From the NCBI RefSeq assembly GCF_900113735.1, contig NZ_FOQM01000011.1, positions 108,086 to 172,085 of the forward strand: a DNA stretch of 64,000 nucleotides. The letters run 5' to 3'. The notes beneath the pieces are model-generated. The model saw nothing but the letters and a program-made list of their open reading frames with translations, had not been told where the DNA came from and did not search any database. The translations under genes were made by a program, and so were the position numbers. Each line of letters begins with the position of its first letter. Position 1 is the stretch's first letter. This document shows positions 35,542-44,345 of this stretch, one piece after another. The stretch comes from Bradyrhizobium sp. Gha (GTDB lineage: Bacteria; Pseudomonadota; Alphaproteobacteria; Rhizobiales; Xanthobacteraceae).

Positions 35542-35571
35542 CTAGACCTTTCAGGACATTCGGAGGTCTAG
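35542..35571. promoter_or_regulatory. Inverted repeat in Tm-1-like operon leader
   Basis: Arms CTAGACCT and AGGTCTAG, perfect, are separated by 14 bp and lie 11 bp before the UPF0261 start. This could be an operator or a leader hairpin. Confidence 0.45.
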
Positions 35572-35612
35572 ATGGAAGTGAAATGGCTCATAAGCCCGGA
35601 TCCGAGCGCGAG

Positions 35613-35628
35613 TGGGTAAAGTTGGGTA
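35613..35628. promoter_or_regulatory. TGGGTA direct-repeat motif, Tm-1-like operon
   Basis: TGGGTA-AAGT-TGGGTA: two exact hexamers 10 bp apart, 82 bp upstream of the UPF0261 start. Same spacing and orientation relative to the gene as at 48682. Confidence 0.6.
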
Positions 35629-35679
35629 GGTGCGCAATGCGGCAGCCCCATCAGAACGTTAAGAGCCCTACGCGGGGCC

Positions 35680-36420
35680 TGGCTTGATCCGAACCAATAG
35701 GGGCAATTCAGTCTGCGCAGACCTCCTGCGCACCACCGGCATTCAGAAAGCCAATCTGGTCGGCACCTCCAAGCGACGGGGTCGAACATCAACGATCTCA
35801 CCGACCACTGGCGCGGAACAACGGGCAGATCCTGCTCCGCGAGATGAGCCAGTACCGCCTCAAGGCGGTCCTCGGTCAGGGCGCAGTTTGGCCGTCGCGT
35901 GTCCCGCGCACAACATCGCCAGCCGCGCAGGACGCCCTCCACATCGACCCGGAGTTCCTCAATCAGGTGCTGCTGGAGATTGGGGCCGGCTCGATGGGTC
36001 ATCAAAACGCCAAGGATCTGCTGCGCCGCCTCGATCCGCTCGATCTGACCGAGGGCTTCAATACTTCAATACGTCGATGCTGTCTTTCATCGCGATGAAC
36101 GGCGCGGCCTAACACCGTTCGCACCGAGCGCCGGCATGGGCGCGGGAGCCGGAGATGAGATGCTGGCCGAAGCGTTGCGGAAGCTGGCCTCGAAGGCTTG
36201 GCCGAGCGCTCTGCGAGCGGCTACTACCAAACGACCTGTCGCCGCTGGCGATGCCTCAGGTGCAGTTCATGAACGATCTTGCCGAAAGCCGCCGCCACTT
36301 GCCATCCCGCCATCACAGGTGCTGCGCAAGCGCGCGATAAACGGCGACTTCGATGCGACCGCCGAGGAGAACGACGAATGGGCCGCACGTCCCGAACAGG
36401 CCGCGTTTGTGCGAGGGTGG
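35680..36420 (+). pseudogene. Decayed coding stretch, unidentified
   Basis: Plus-strand fragments in changing frames look like former protein: MSQYRLKAVLGQGAVWP with HIDPEFLNQVLLEIGAGSMG (35844-36060), then EMLAEALRKLASKAW and QVLRKRAINGDFDATAEEND (36150-36385). No single frame joins them. They may be parts of one or two mobile-element or phage genes. I cannot name them. Confidence 0.35.
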
Positions 36421-36427
36421 AGGGAAG

Positions 36428-37078
36428 TTAAGCCAGCAAATCGTCCAGCGACACTTCGCCAAACGGGTTCGAGAATATCCTGCGGGCGATAAAAAAGCCC
36501 GTGATCCTGCTGCTCGGAAACCGCTTCGAAAGTACATTCTTGGCGGCGCGGAAGTGCGCGCCTGCGGTGAGAATGTCGTCCACGACGCCTATGTATTTGG
36601 GATCTGCCGCGCCGCAGAGCGCTTCGTCGATCCGATAGTTCGCCTCGATCTCTTCCGGCTTGAGTCTGTTACCATCGTGAACGGCCTCCGTTGATCGGAT
36701 TTGAACGATCAACTCTCGAACATCGACGGTCGCCTCAGATCTAATTGCTTTGCAAACCTGCGTCATGCGGTCATCGTGCATTGGATCGGACTTGATCTTC
36801 GAGGGTGGGATAGGTACCAGAACAGCTTCTGCCAGCCATTTGGGGTTAATGGCCGGGCCGAGAGCGGCCGCGCAGCTCGCGATGCCTCTTGCTTTCCAGG
36901 TGTATCCCCCTGCACCTTTCTTCTTTTTCAGATTCAGAATGAGCGAATTGGTCTCGCTATGGGCGTAGCCCATTCCAGCCGTATACTCGTAGAGGAAAAG
37001 GCACTCATCACCTTCGGTGATGTAGTAGTGATCAGCCCTGTTCTTGTCTTCAATTTTTTGGAAGCGGACTGCTGACAC
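36428..37078 (-). CDS. Phosphoribosyltransferase-fold protein, ComF-like
   Basis: GTG at 37078 gives 216 aa. The PRPP-binding motif is GVVDDILTAGAHFRAA (about 158-173), the standard two acidic residues followed by the TAG/TTG loop; VLVPIPPSK is the PPi-loop strand, as in ComF/amidophosphoribosyltransferase folds. A ComF zinc finger is lacking. The gene overlaps the end of the DprA-like gene by 29 bp, so the two proteins are made together. Such DprA-PRTase pairs suggest nucleotide or DNA-processing roles rather than purine salvage. Confidence 0.72.
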   Translation of the reverse strand: MSAVRFQKIEDKNRADHYYITEGDECLFLYEYTAGMGYAHSETNSLILNLKKKKGAGGYTWKARGIASCAAALGPAINPKWLAEAVLVPIPPSKIKSDPMHDDRMTQVCKAIRSEATVDVRELIVQIRSTEAVHDGNRLKPEEIEANYRIDEALCGAADPKYIGVVDDILTAGAHFRAAKNVLSKRFPSSRITGFFIARRIFSNPFGEVSLDDLLA

Positions 37079-37970
37079 TTAGGGCGTCCCAAACGTCTTC
37101 CATGCTCTTGATGCGAATGGCGCCGCGGGCCTCAAAAGCCGCGGGCCACGTAATGTCCTTCCGCTGGAAGCATGAGTCGAGGATGAACAACTTGCGCCTC
37201 TGATGAAGCGCAGCCCTGGCTTGGGTAAGGGTGCCACTCGTCTCACCCGCCTCGACAATGATAGTCGCCTCTGTCATCGCGCTCATTGTGATGTTGCGCT
37301 CAGGAAAGAATAGCCGGTTGTGGGGGACCGCCTGGCTCGCATACCGAAGCACCGGCACTTGCGATATCAAAAGGAAATCCGTTGCTATTCGCTTCTGAAG
37401 GTCTGTGTTCTCCTTGGGGTAATAAACACCAAGTGGCGTCCCTATCACCGCAATCGTTCTTCCTTTGGCATCCAAAGCCGCGGTGTGGGCTGCCGTATCG
37501 ATGCCGTAGGCCAATCCAGAGACGACCGTAAAGTCCTGAGCAACTAGCTCCCGCGCGATTTTCTTTGCGCGCGCGATACCATCATCGCTTGGCTTTCGGC
37601 TACCAACCACGGCTACGGACCGTGTCTCCGACAGCTCCCAAGTTCCCTGAAAGTATAAGAGCTCGACCGGATGCTTCGCATCGCGCAGTCGAGTGGGGTA
37701 ATTGCCAGCGTGATGAATTCGGACGCCGAACCGCGTAACTCCTGCCTTCGACAGTTTTGTCATTACTTCTCTAGCGCGGGTTTCGGCGATGCTAGGAGGC
37801 ACAAAGTCGGATGGCATCGCTGTCGGATCGGCAGCAAAACGATCAGCTATGGTCTTGAAAGTCGCTCCTTGCTGAAGCCACAGCTCCTCGTACGCGCCCA
37901 TCTCCCGCGACGGTGAAATGGGTGCGATGGCTGGACCATCATCGTTTCTGGCGAGAAGAGCGGCGTTCAT
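37050..37970 (-). CDS. DprA/Smf-like SLOG-domain protein
   Basis: ATG at 37970 gives 306 aa; an in-frame ATG at 38078 would add 36. The DprA Rossmann core is plain: SVAVVGSRKPSDDGIARAKK, VVSGLAYGIDTAAHTAAL, RTIAVIGTPLGVYYPKEN, FFPERNITMSAMTEATIIVEA and SGTLTQARAALHQRRK. The normal C-terminal winged helix is replaced by a short GAIRIKSMEDVWDAL end. DprA loads RecA on single-stranded DNA during transformation, but this copy sits in accessory DNA with a phosphoribosyltransferase partner, so a defence or nucleotide-sensing role is possible. Confidence 0.8.
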   Translation of the reverse strand: MNAALLARNDDGPAIAPISPSREMGAYEELWLQQGATFKTIADRFAADPTAMPSDFVPPSIAETRAREVMTKLSKAGVTRFGVRIHHAGNYPTRLRDAKHPVELLYFQGTWELSETRSVAVVGSRKPSDDGIARAKKIARELVAQDFTVVSGLAYGIDTAAHTAALDAKGRTIAVIGTPLGVYYPKENTDLQKRIATDFLLISQVPVLRYASQAVPHNRLFFPERNITMSAMTEATIIVEAGETSGTLTQARAALHQRRKLFILDSCFQRKDITWPAAFEARGAIRIKSMEDVWDALSVSSPLPKN

Positions 37971-39211
37971 TGGGCTTCCATGATCATCTTTGCCCTTCGA
38001 TTCTGGAATAGCAAAGGCACGGTGTGGACTACTTTCAATCGGGCCGTTCGCTTCCGGGCGCAAAGATGCGTAAAGCATTGTTTTCGCTCTGCGGCCGATT
38101 AAAGCAGAGCCATAGCCGCGGCTTTGAGGCAACTTCCAATGTTTGCAGACCGGGAACCGCGAGGATGCCAAGTGATGCGCAGGTCGTAAAAGCAGCGTCG
38201 TACCCCGGATAAGAACAAAATAAGAACGAGACGTCAACGCCTAGATTGTGGTAGCGGCGACGTGAAGGGGACTTAATCCAGTACCGGCGTAGGGCGCGTG
38301 TCGCGGTTCTCCACCTTGCGCCAGTGCCGCACCGTCCGGCCCGATCGGGCCGCTCGCCGTGGACACGATGCTCTCCAGCCCGAATTTGCAGGCCCCTTGC
38401 GGAACAGGTGGGGCCCGATCTCGCGATCTCGAACGGGCCAGGAAGATCCTCTCGGGTAGCGGCCCAGCGCCGGTCGGGGTCACCTTGCGCATCTCCAGCG
38501 GCAGCTTGCGTATGTTTTTCGCCGTCATCGGCCCAAACGTCCGAAGGCCTAGAGCTGGACTTCGTAATTGTGCCGAGCTGAATGCACCCGCCGAAGTCGG
38601 AGCAGCCGTCGGGAGTGATCTTCGCGAACTGTTCACCCAGCTCGACGATGCGCGCGAGAGCCAAACCAATCGCCAGAAGCGAGACCGCGTAGCGCCCACG
38701 CTCGGGATACGGCCCTCGGCGTCCAGGTGATCACGCCACACCGGTCCGCCCCCGAAGCAGCCATGTCGTTGCCGTCCCATATTGTAATCGACCGGACAAT
38801 GCAGCTCGTCACGTCCTCGCCTTCTTCATCTCAGCCGAGGCGCGCTCCGAGACAAAAAGATGCCGCTGCCGGCGTTTTCCAGCAGCGGCTCTAGTCAGGG
38901 AGGAGCAGACGAGCCGGTCTGCTAGCGGATTCGTATGGCGCTGATGGCTCGCCAGCATTTCTGACCCAATACGTTTCACGAGCCCTTTCATGACGCTCGG
39001 AGCTCGAGCAGCATCGGCAAGTAGACGCGATGGACGCGAAGAGGTCACTCAAAGCAAACCTCAGGTAAGACTGATGATGACGGCCTTCGCCTTTCTCGCT
39101 TCCAGCCGGCCCGGCTCCGGCGTCGAAGATAGATATCGCCTTGTCCCCATGATCAACAGTGATGGTGTAGACCTGGAGGGAGCGGCGTGTAAGATCGCCC
39201 GAAGGTTGAAC
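37971..39211. other. No intact gene; mixed remnants
   Basis: After the DprA leader, frames on both strands (38035-38664, 38241-38780, 38891-39244) overlap without ribosome sites. A minus-strand piece reading ARIVELGEQFAKITPDGCSDFGGC near 38570-38660 looks like former protein. I cannot name it. Confidence 0.3.
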
Positions 39212-39227
39212 TGGGTAGGATTGGGTA
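39212..39227. promoter_or_regulatory. TGGGTA direct-repeat motif, TIM-barrel paralogue
   Basis: TGGGTA-GGAT-TGGGTA: two exact hexamers 10 bp apart, 67 bp upstream of the plus-strand gene at 39294. Orientation relative to the gene is opposite to the other copies. Confidence 0.6.
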
Positions 39228-39293
39228 GAAACCGTGAGAGCCAAGGTCGTAGGCCGCCTTGCCGCAAGGCTTACCTCATCTCGCGATGATCAG

Positions 39294-39830
39294 ATGACGA
39301 TCTATGCGCCGTCGCTGCGAGCCCTTCCACAGAACGCCATGCTCGTCATGGCGACGCTTCCCGTTATCGATTGGAACGACTGTCTCCTGCGAGACCTGCA
39401 AGCGAGCCCCATACTCCCCGCTTTCTGCTACACGGCGATGGTCATGATCGATCCGTTTGCGTGCTGGGAAGATCTTGGGGATTTATTGGAAGATGCAAAG
39501 GTGACCGGAGTAACGAATTTTCCGCCGGCCGCCATGATTGAACGGACACCGGCTGGAGTGCCGCTCGATAGCGGTCAGGAACTCGAGCTTCGGCGCATGG
39601 AGTGGTTTGCAAGCCGCGGGCTCAAAGTCCTATTTGTTGCGTCGGACGAGGCAAAGATGAAAGCAGCAGCGCAACGGCTAGGTTCGCAGCTCGATGCGTT
39701 CGTCTATTTGAGCCCCGACGCTCTTGCGCTCTCGATTGAATCGGACATTGCGCTCGTAAGCCTCGGCTTTCATGGATCGTCGTCGATACCGAAGTTCTCC
39801 CTGGCCAAGCAGCCGCTCCGAACGGCATGA
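39294..39830 (+). CDS. Short TIM-barrel paralogue, probably incomplete
   Basis: ATG at 39294 gives 178 aa. The middle (DLLEDAKVTGVTNFPPAAMI, SGQELELRRMEWFASRGLKVLF) aligns with the region around GFAGVTNFPSVIHI of the adjacent fusion protein and GFSGVINYPTI of the protein at 33425. The family's N-terminal GADMLV strand and the C-terminal GGGPITKP/GGSSLDR end are missing, so less than two thirds of a barrel remains. It ends 4 bp from the convergent fusion gene. It could be a decayed copy or a single-domain ligand-binding fragment. Confidence 0.55.
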   Translation: MTIYAPSLRALPQNAMLVMATLPVIDWNDCLLRDLQASPILPAFCYTAMVMIDPFACWEDLGDLLEDAKVTGVTNFPPAAMIERTPAGVPLDSGQELELRRMEWFASRGLKVLFVASDEAKMKAAAQRLGSQLDAFVYLSPDALALSIESDIALVSLGFHGSSSIPKFSLAKQPLRTA

Positions 39831-39833
39831 GGC

Positions 39834-41588
39834 TTATTCGAGGATCCGCAGCTTCTTAATTTTGTTGTAGAGGGTTTTGCGTGAAAGCCCGAGAGAGCGA
39901 GCAGTTCTGCCGCGGTGAAGCCGGTTTCTCTTCAGGCCCTCGATAATCCAGTCCCGCTCGGACAGCGAGGCCGCCGGCCGTGGCCCTGATGGTCCCTGCA
40001 AAAGGGGCTTTACCACCTCACCGGTAATGTGACTTGATGGCAGGGTCACAAGCTGATTCACGATCTGCCGCAACTCGCGCAGATTGCCTGGCCAATCGTG
40101 ACCGGCGAGCGCAAGGAATGCAGAGTTTTCTATCGTGAGCGTCTGGGCGCTGGAATCTCCCTTGGCTTCGACCGTAAAATGTTGAACGAGTTGCGGCAGA
40201 TCTTCAAGCCTATCGGGAAGCGAAGGTAGCTGGACATCCAGCCCGACAAAGAGCGCGAGAAGCCGCGGGGACAAAACGCTTTCAAGACCAGCGCCTCGCG
40301 CCACCGTCGCGGTCGCAATGATCCGCGCACGGGAACGCATGACAGTTAGCCCGTTCAGAGGGGTAAACCCACCTGTCTCTATATAATCCGCGAGACGTTC
40401 CTGACCTTCGCGCGAAAGCTGGTCAACATGCAGCAGCAAGACAGCGCCGTCGCTCGACGCCTCCAGCAGCGACAATTGGCGTCTGCCGCTCTCAAGGCGC
40501 TCGGCGCCGAACAACGGGCCGAGTGTATCCATCGCCGGACCGGGTCGGCAATGAAATAGCGCCGCCTTGGCGTGCCTGCGGTCGCTAAACGCGTGAACCA
40601 GGCTTGCTATTCGGCGCTTCCCGGAGCCGGCCTCTCCCCAGATGAGAACTGGACGGGGGGTGACCGCAACGCGTTTGGTCGTTTCCAGGATGCGCTTCAT
40701 TGCCGAGGACTGCGCAATGACGCCGTGCCTGAAGCCGCTCAACTGTAGCTGCCGTTCGAGGAGATCCACCTTCTCGCGCAACACGTGGATAGTTTTGAAA
40801 CCGGACGTCACCTCGAGGACCGACATCTCCAGAGGCACGCGATCCAGCGAAGAGCCTCCGATAAACCCCTGGATTCCGGTCTCACGGCAGATGTCCAGGA
40901 GCTCGTCCGGCTTTGTGATCGGGCCGCCGCCCAGTAGGCAGATGGTGCTCTTGTTGACCGATTGAGCAACACGCGCAACGGCATTGGTACGCGCTGCAAG
41001 TTCAGACAGGCTGATCGACGGATCGGATTCGCTTTCAACCCCACGGTTGAGATTGAAGTTGATGCAAATGGCCTCGGCGCCTGCTTCGACCATTCGGCGC
41101 GCTTCGGATTGACTACGGGTATAGCCGATCGTCATCAGGCCGCGTTTTGCAGCCTTCACAAGGAGCTCGATCTCCCGGGAATATCCAAGGCCGGACTTCT
41201 CGAGCAATGACCTGCGGTAATCGTCGATGTGTATGACCGAAGGGAAGTTGGTTACACCTGCAAATCCCCATTTGATGATCCGGTCGAGCCATCGATCCAG
41301 ATCGAGCTCGGGGTCGAATGTACAGGCGCCGAAGAAAACCGGCAGTTTTGTGTTCGGCAGGATCTCGGTCCGCCCGAACCCCGCTACGAGCTCGTTGCTA
41401 TTGCGGATTGGAAGAATGGAGGCGGGCGAGGCCCCGCCCATGGCACGAAAACGGCCAGCATTGAGTGCGAGCACGAAATCGGCGCCCGCCCGCTCCGCGG
41501 CCCTGGCCGTCATGCCCGATCCGATCCCCGCACCAAGGACAAACGAACGGGAATTGCGGAAGAACTGCCTGATGCCGGCTCCCTTCAC
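39834..41588 (-). CDS. TIM-barrel/AAA/Fis fusion regulator
   Basis: This 584-aa protein joins three parts. Residues 1-265 are a PEP-hydrolase-like TIM barrel (GADFVLALNAGRFRAMGG, GFAGVTNFPSVIH, LLGGGPITKPDEL, GGSSLDRVP). Residues about 290-510 are a sigma54-activator-type AAA domain with P-loop GEAGSGKR (318-325) and HDWPGNLRELRQI. The end is a Fis-type helix-turn-helix (GRTARSLGLSRKTLYNKIKK). The GAFTGA loop expected after LFG (359-361) is absent and the Walker B acidic pair is replaced (LLLHVDQL). So it probably cannot drive sigma54 and may act like TyrR. It is the last gene of the sugar-transport operon, which it may control. Confidence 0.85.
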   Translation of the reverse strand: MKGAGIRQFFRNSRSFVLGAGIGSGMTARAAERAGADFVLALNAGRFRAMGGASPASILPIRNSNELVAGFGRTEILPNTKLPVFFGACTFDPELDLDRWLDRIIKWGFAGVTNFPSVIHIDDYRRSLLEKSGLGYSREIELLVKAAKRGLMTIGYTRSQSEARRMVEAGAEAICINFNLNRGVESESDPSISLSELAARTNAVARVAQSVNKSTICLLGGGPITKPDELLDICRETGIQGFIGGSSLDRVPLEMSVLEVTSGFKTIHVLREKVDLLERQLQLSGFRHGVIAQSSAMKRILETTKRVAVTPRPVLIWGEAGSGKRRIASLVHAFSDRRHAKAALFHCRPGPAMDTLGPLFGAERLESGRRQLSLLEASSDGAVLLLHVDQLSREGQERLADYIETGGFTPLNGLTVMRSRARIIATATVARGAGLESVLSPRLLALFVGLDVQLPSLPDRLEDLPQLVQHFTVEAKGDSSAQTLTIENSAFLALAGHDWPGNLRELRQIVNQLVTLPSSHITGEVVKPLLQGPSGPRPAASLSERDWIIEGLKRNRLHRGRTARSLGLSRKTLYNKIKKLRILE

Positions 41589-41645
41589 CTTCAGCTGTCC
41601 GCGTGTCGATCCTGAGCCGGCATCATCGCACGGCTGGCGTCAAGA

Positions 41646-42755
41646 CTAGCTCCAAGTTGCAGGCGCTTGCAACCGCAGCACCGATTTTCCATTGCTCATG
41701 AACACATGGCAATCGGCAGGAGCGGCTGTGAGAGTAAGCTTTCCCGCGTCCTTGCGCGAGCCGGATTTTGGCGCCCTGGCGACGACCGTTTCGTCCCCAG
41801 CCAAACCGTATATGTACGTGACGCTACCGAAATGCTCAACGAAATCCACGTCGAGTGCAATGGAGATCCCCTGCAGCCCGGGCGTCGAGGAAAAATCATC
41901 CGGGCGAATTCCAACGGTAACCGGCTTACCAATGAGTCCTTGGTCCGGCTGGACCGGAACGGATATCGTAGAACCGGCCTCCAGTCGGACGTCCAGGCCA
42001 TGTTGGTGAGCGGCCTCGACCTTGCCGGCCAGGAAGTTCATCTTTGGCGAGCCGATGAAGCCAGCCACAAAGCGCGAGGCGGGATAGTGATATAGATCGT
42101 GGGGGCTGCCGACCTGTTCGATATTGCCGTCCTTGAGGATGACGATCTTGTCGGCCATGGTCATCGCTTCTACCTGGTCATGCGTCACATAGATCATGGT
42201 ATTTCCGAGCTGCTCGTGGAGCTTGGCGATCTGAACCCGCATTTGTACGCGCAGCTCGGTGTCCAGGTTGGACAGGGGCTCATCAAACAGGAATACTTTT
42301 GGTTCTCGCATGATGGCGCGCCCGATTGCGACGCGCTGGCGTTGCCCGCCGGAAAGTTGTCGAGGCTTGCGATCCAATAGATGGTCGATCTGCAATAGCG
42401 ACGCCGTTTTGGCTATCTTCGTGGCGATCTCGGCTTTCGGGGCTCTGGCCATGCGCAGGGGAAAGGCTAGGTTCTCTTTCACCGTCATATGCGGATAGAG
42501 AGCGTAACTCTGAAAGACCATGCCGAGGTTGCGATCGGCCGTATCGATGTCATTGACGAGCTCATTATCGATGAGGAGCCGCCCACCGCTGATGGGCTCG
42601 AGCCCGCCGATCATACGCAGCAGCGTGGATTTGCCTGACCCGGACGGACCAACGAAGACGACAAATTCGCCGTGATCGATGGTCAGGTCGATATTGCGCA
42701 GGATCTCGATGGTGCCAAAGGACTTCCTGAGGCCCTCCAGGCGAACCTCTGCCAT
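41646..42755 (-). CDS. Sugar ABC transporter ATPase, UgpC/MalK type
   Basis: This 369-aa ATPase has Walker A GPSGSGKSTL, signature LSGGQRQRVAIGRA, Walker B VFLFDEPLSNLD, switch VTHDQVEAMTMADK, and a C-terminal TOBE-type regulatory domain (FIGSPKMNFLAG, VTVGIRPDDF). This is the CUT1 sugar-importer type. The start overlaps the HAD gene stop by one base (TAATG). It serves the two permeases encoded at 45280-47113. Confidence 0.95.
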   Translation of the reverse strand: MAEVRLEGLRKSFGTIEILRNIDLTIDHGEFVVFVGPSGSGKSTLLRMIGGLEPISGGRLLIDNELVNDIDTADRNLGMVFQSYALYPHMTVKENLAFPLRMARAPKAEIATKIAKTASLLQIDHLLDRKPRQLSGGQRQRVAIGRAIMREPKVFLFDEPLSNLDTELRVQMRVQIAKLHEQLGNTMIYVTHDQVEAMTMADKIVILKDGNIEQVGSPHDLYHYPASRFVAGFIGSPKMNFLAGKVEAAHQHGLDVRLEAGSTISVPVQPDQGLIGKPVTVGIRPDDFSSTPGLQGISIALDVDFVEHFGSVTYIYGLAGDETVVARAPKSGSRKDAGKLTLTAAPADCHVFMSNGKSVLRLQAPATWS

Positions 42756-43582
42756 TATGCCCTCCTCTGTCTCGGTTGAGCCGCGCGAGCAGCATTGACC
42801 TCAATTTCACGCAAGCTCGATACGATGAAGTCAGGGGCCATAAGGGACGGATCCTGACGGGTGGGCACGCCCGTTGTGACAAGCACCGTCGAAAGGCCCG
42901 CCCTCTTCCCGGCTTGAATATCCGTCGGAACTTGATCTCCGATCATAATGGTTGACTCGCGGTTGGTCCCCAGGCGTGAGAGCGCGGTCTCGATCATCGG
43001 CACTTGCGGCTTTCCAACGATCAAAGGCTGCACTTGCGTAGCCGCGGTCACAGCTGCAATCGTCGCGCCGGCCCCAGGTTCGAACCCGCTGGCCGTCGGC
43101 AGCAGAAGGTCAGGATTGGTTCCGATGAACACAGCTCCATTGAGGATCGCCTCAATGGCAATTCGCATCTTCTCGTGCGTGATATCCCGGTCAAGCCCCA
43201 TCACAACCGCTTCAGGCCGTTGCTCGGTGACCTCAAGCCCGGCATCTCGCATGGCGCTGACAAGCGAGGGAGCACCGATGACATAGATTCGCGTTAGGTG
43301 CGGATATCTCTTTCGAACGAGCTCCGCGGCGCTGATAGCGCTTGTAACGACTTGTGACGGTTCGATCGAAAGACCACATCCTCGCAGCCTCCGGACGACG
43401 TCCTCCGGAGTATGCGTGGAATTGTTCGTCGCAAAACAGAATGGCACGTCGGCTTTCCGCCACGCCGTAAATGCTTCTATGGCATCCGCGATTGCGGTGC
43501 TGCCACGATAGATGACGCCATCCAGATCGGAGATAATCCCTTCTATCGGTGGCCAGTTGATGTTGGAGCCGACGCTAACCAT
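42755..43582 (-). CDS. HAD-IIA phosphatase, NagD-like
   Basis: This 275-aa enzyme shows ISDLDGVIYRG (nucleophile motif DxDG), FATNNSTHTPE, the C2 cap domain, VGKPQVPMIE with motif III Lys, and MIGDQVPTDIQAGKRAG. It belongs to the NagD/phosphoglycolate/4-nitrophenylphosphatase-like branch. It overlaps the SDR gene by 8 bp. Within a sugar-uptake operon it may remove phosphate from a sugar or polyol phosphate. Confidence 0.9.
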   Translation of the reverse strand: MVSVGSNINWPPIEGIISDLDGVIYRGSTAIADAIEAFTAWRKADVPFCFATNNSTHTPEDVVRRLRGCGLSIEPSQVVTSAISAAELVRKRYPHLTRIYVIGAPSLVSAMRDAGLEVTEQRPEAVVMGLDRDITHEKMRIAIEAILNGAVFIGTNPDLLLPTASGFEPGAGATIAAVTAATQVQPLIVGKPQVPMIETALSRLGTNRESTIMIGDQVPTDIQAGKRAGLSTVLVTTGVPTRQDPSLMAPDFIVSSLREIEVNAARAAQPRQRRA

Positions 43583-44345
43583 TCATCAGCATCCCGCCAT
43601 TCACATGGACAATTTGCCCGGTCATATAGGAAGCTGCGGGGCTGGCCAGGAACACCGCAAGCCCTGCGATATCTTCCGGCTGTCCGACCCGACCCAGCGG
43701 AATTCGGCCACTATGGCGCGCTTCGGTTTCCTCCCGCGGACGACCATGCATGGGTGTATCAATAATCCCGGGGGCAATAGCGTTGACGTTGATCTTGAGC
43801 GGAGCACATTCATAAGCAAGCAGCTTTGTCACGTCGTGCACGATCGCTTTTGACAAGCAATAGTCGGCGCCGCCAGCCTGGTAGTTGAAAACAGCCCCCT
43901 GAGATGACAATGAGGACCCGACATTGACGATGCGGCCGCCCTTGCTCTTCATGAAGCGCTCGATCGCTTGCTTGGCACAGCGAAGCACCGCGACGGAGTT
44001 TATCTGTATGGTTTTTTCGATCTTCTCGGCGTCGCCCGTGAGCAGGGGCTGAGCCGATTTTATTCCGGCGTTGTTGACCAGGACATCGAGCCTACCGAAG
44101 CGCTTGGCGATCTCATCAAGCACCCTGCCAACATCATCTTCCCGTGACACGTCCATGCTCATCGGCAGGATGCCATTGCCGTGCGGTAAACGTGTCAGAA
44201 TGTCCCGGAGGTTTTCCACATTTGCGTCGGTTGCCAGGACGTTCGCACCGCCTTGGCGGAAAGCATTGGCAATGGCTGAGCCTATGCCTCCTCCTGCACC
44301 GGTCACCAGCACGGTCCTGTGTTCAACTGAGAACTGTTCGGTCAT
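43575..44345 (-). CDS. Short-chain dehydrogenase/reductase
   Basis: ATG at 44345 forms ATGA with the kinase stop and gives 256 aa. Classical SDR motifs: VTGAGGGIGSAIAN cofactor loop, LVNNAGIKS, the catalytic Ser in VNVGSSLSSQ, and YCLSK as YxxxK. It would oxidise or reduce a sugar, polyol or hydroxyacid. The lack of a cofactor-deciding basic residue after the second strand (LATDANVENL, Asp) favours NAD(H). Confidence 0.92.
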   Translation of the reverse strand: MTEQFSVEHRTVLVTGAGGGIGSAIANAFRQGGANVLATDANVENLRDILTRLPHGNGILPMSMDVSREDDVGRVLDEIAKRFGRLDVLVNNAGIKSAQPLLTGDAEKIEKTIQINSVAVLRCAKQAIERFMKSKGGRIVNVGSSLSSQGAVFNYQAGGADYCLSKAIVHDVTKLLAYECAPLKINVNAIAPGIIDTPMHGRPREETEARHSGRIPLGRVGQPEDIAGLAVFLASPAASYMTGQIVHVNGGMLMNG

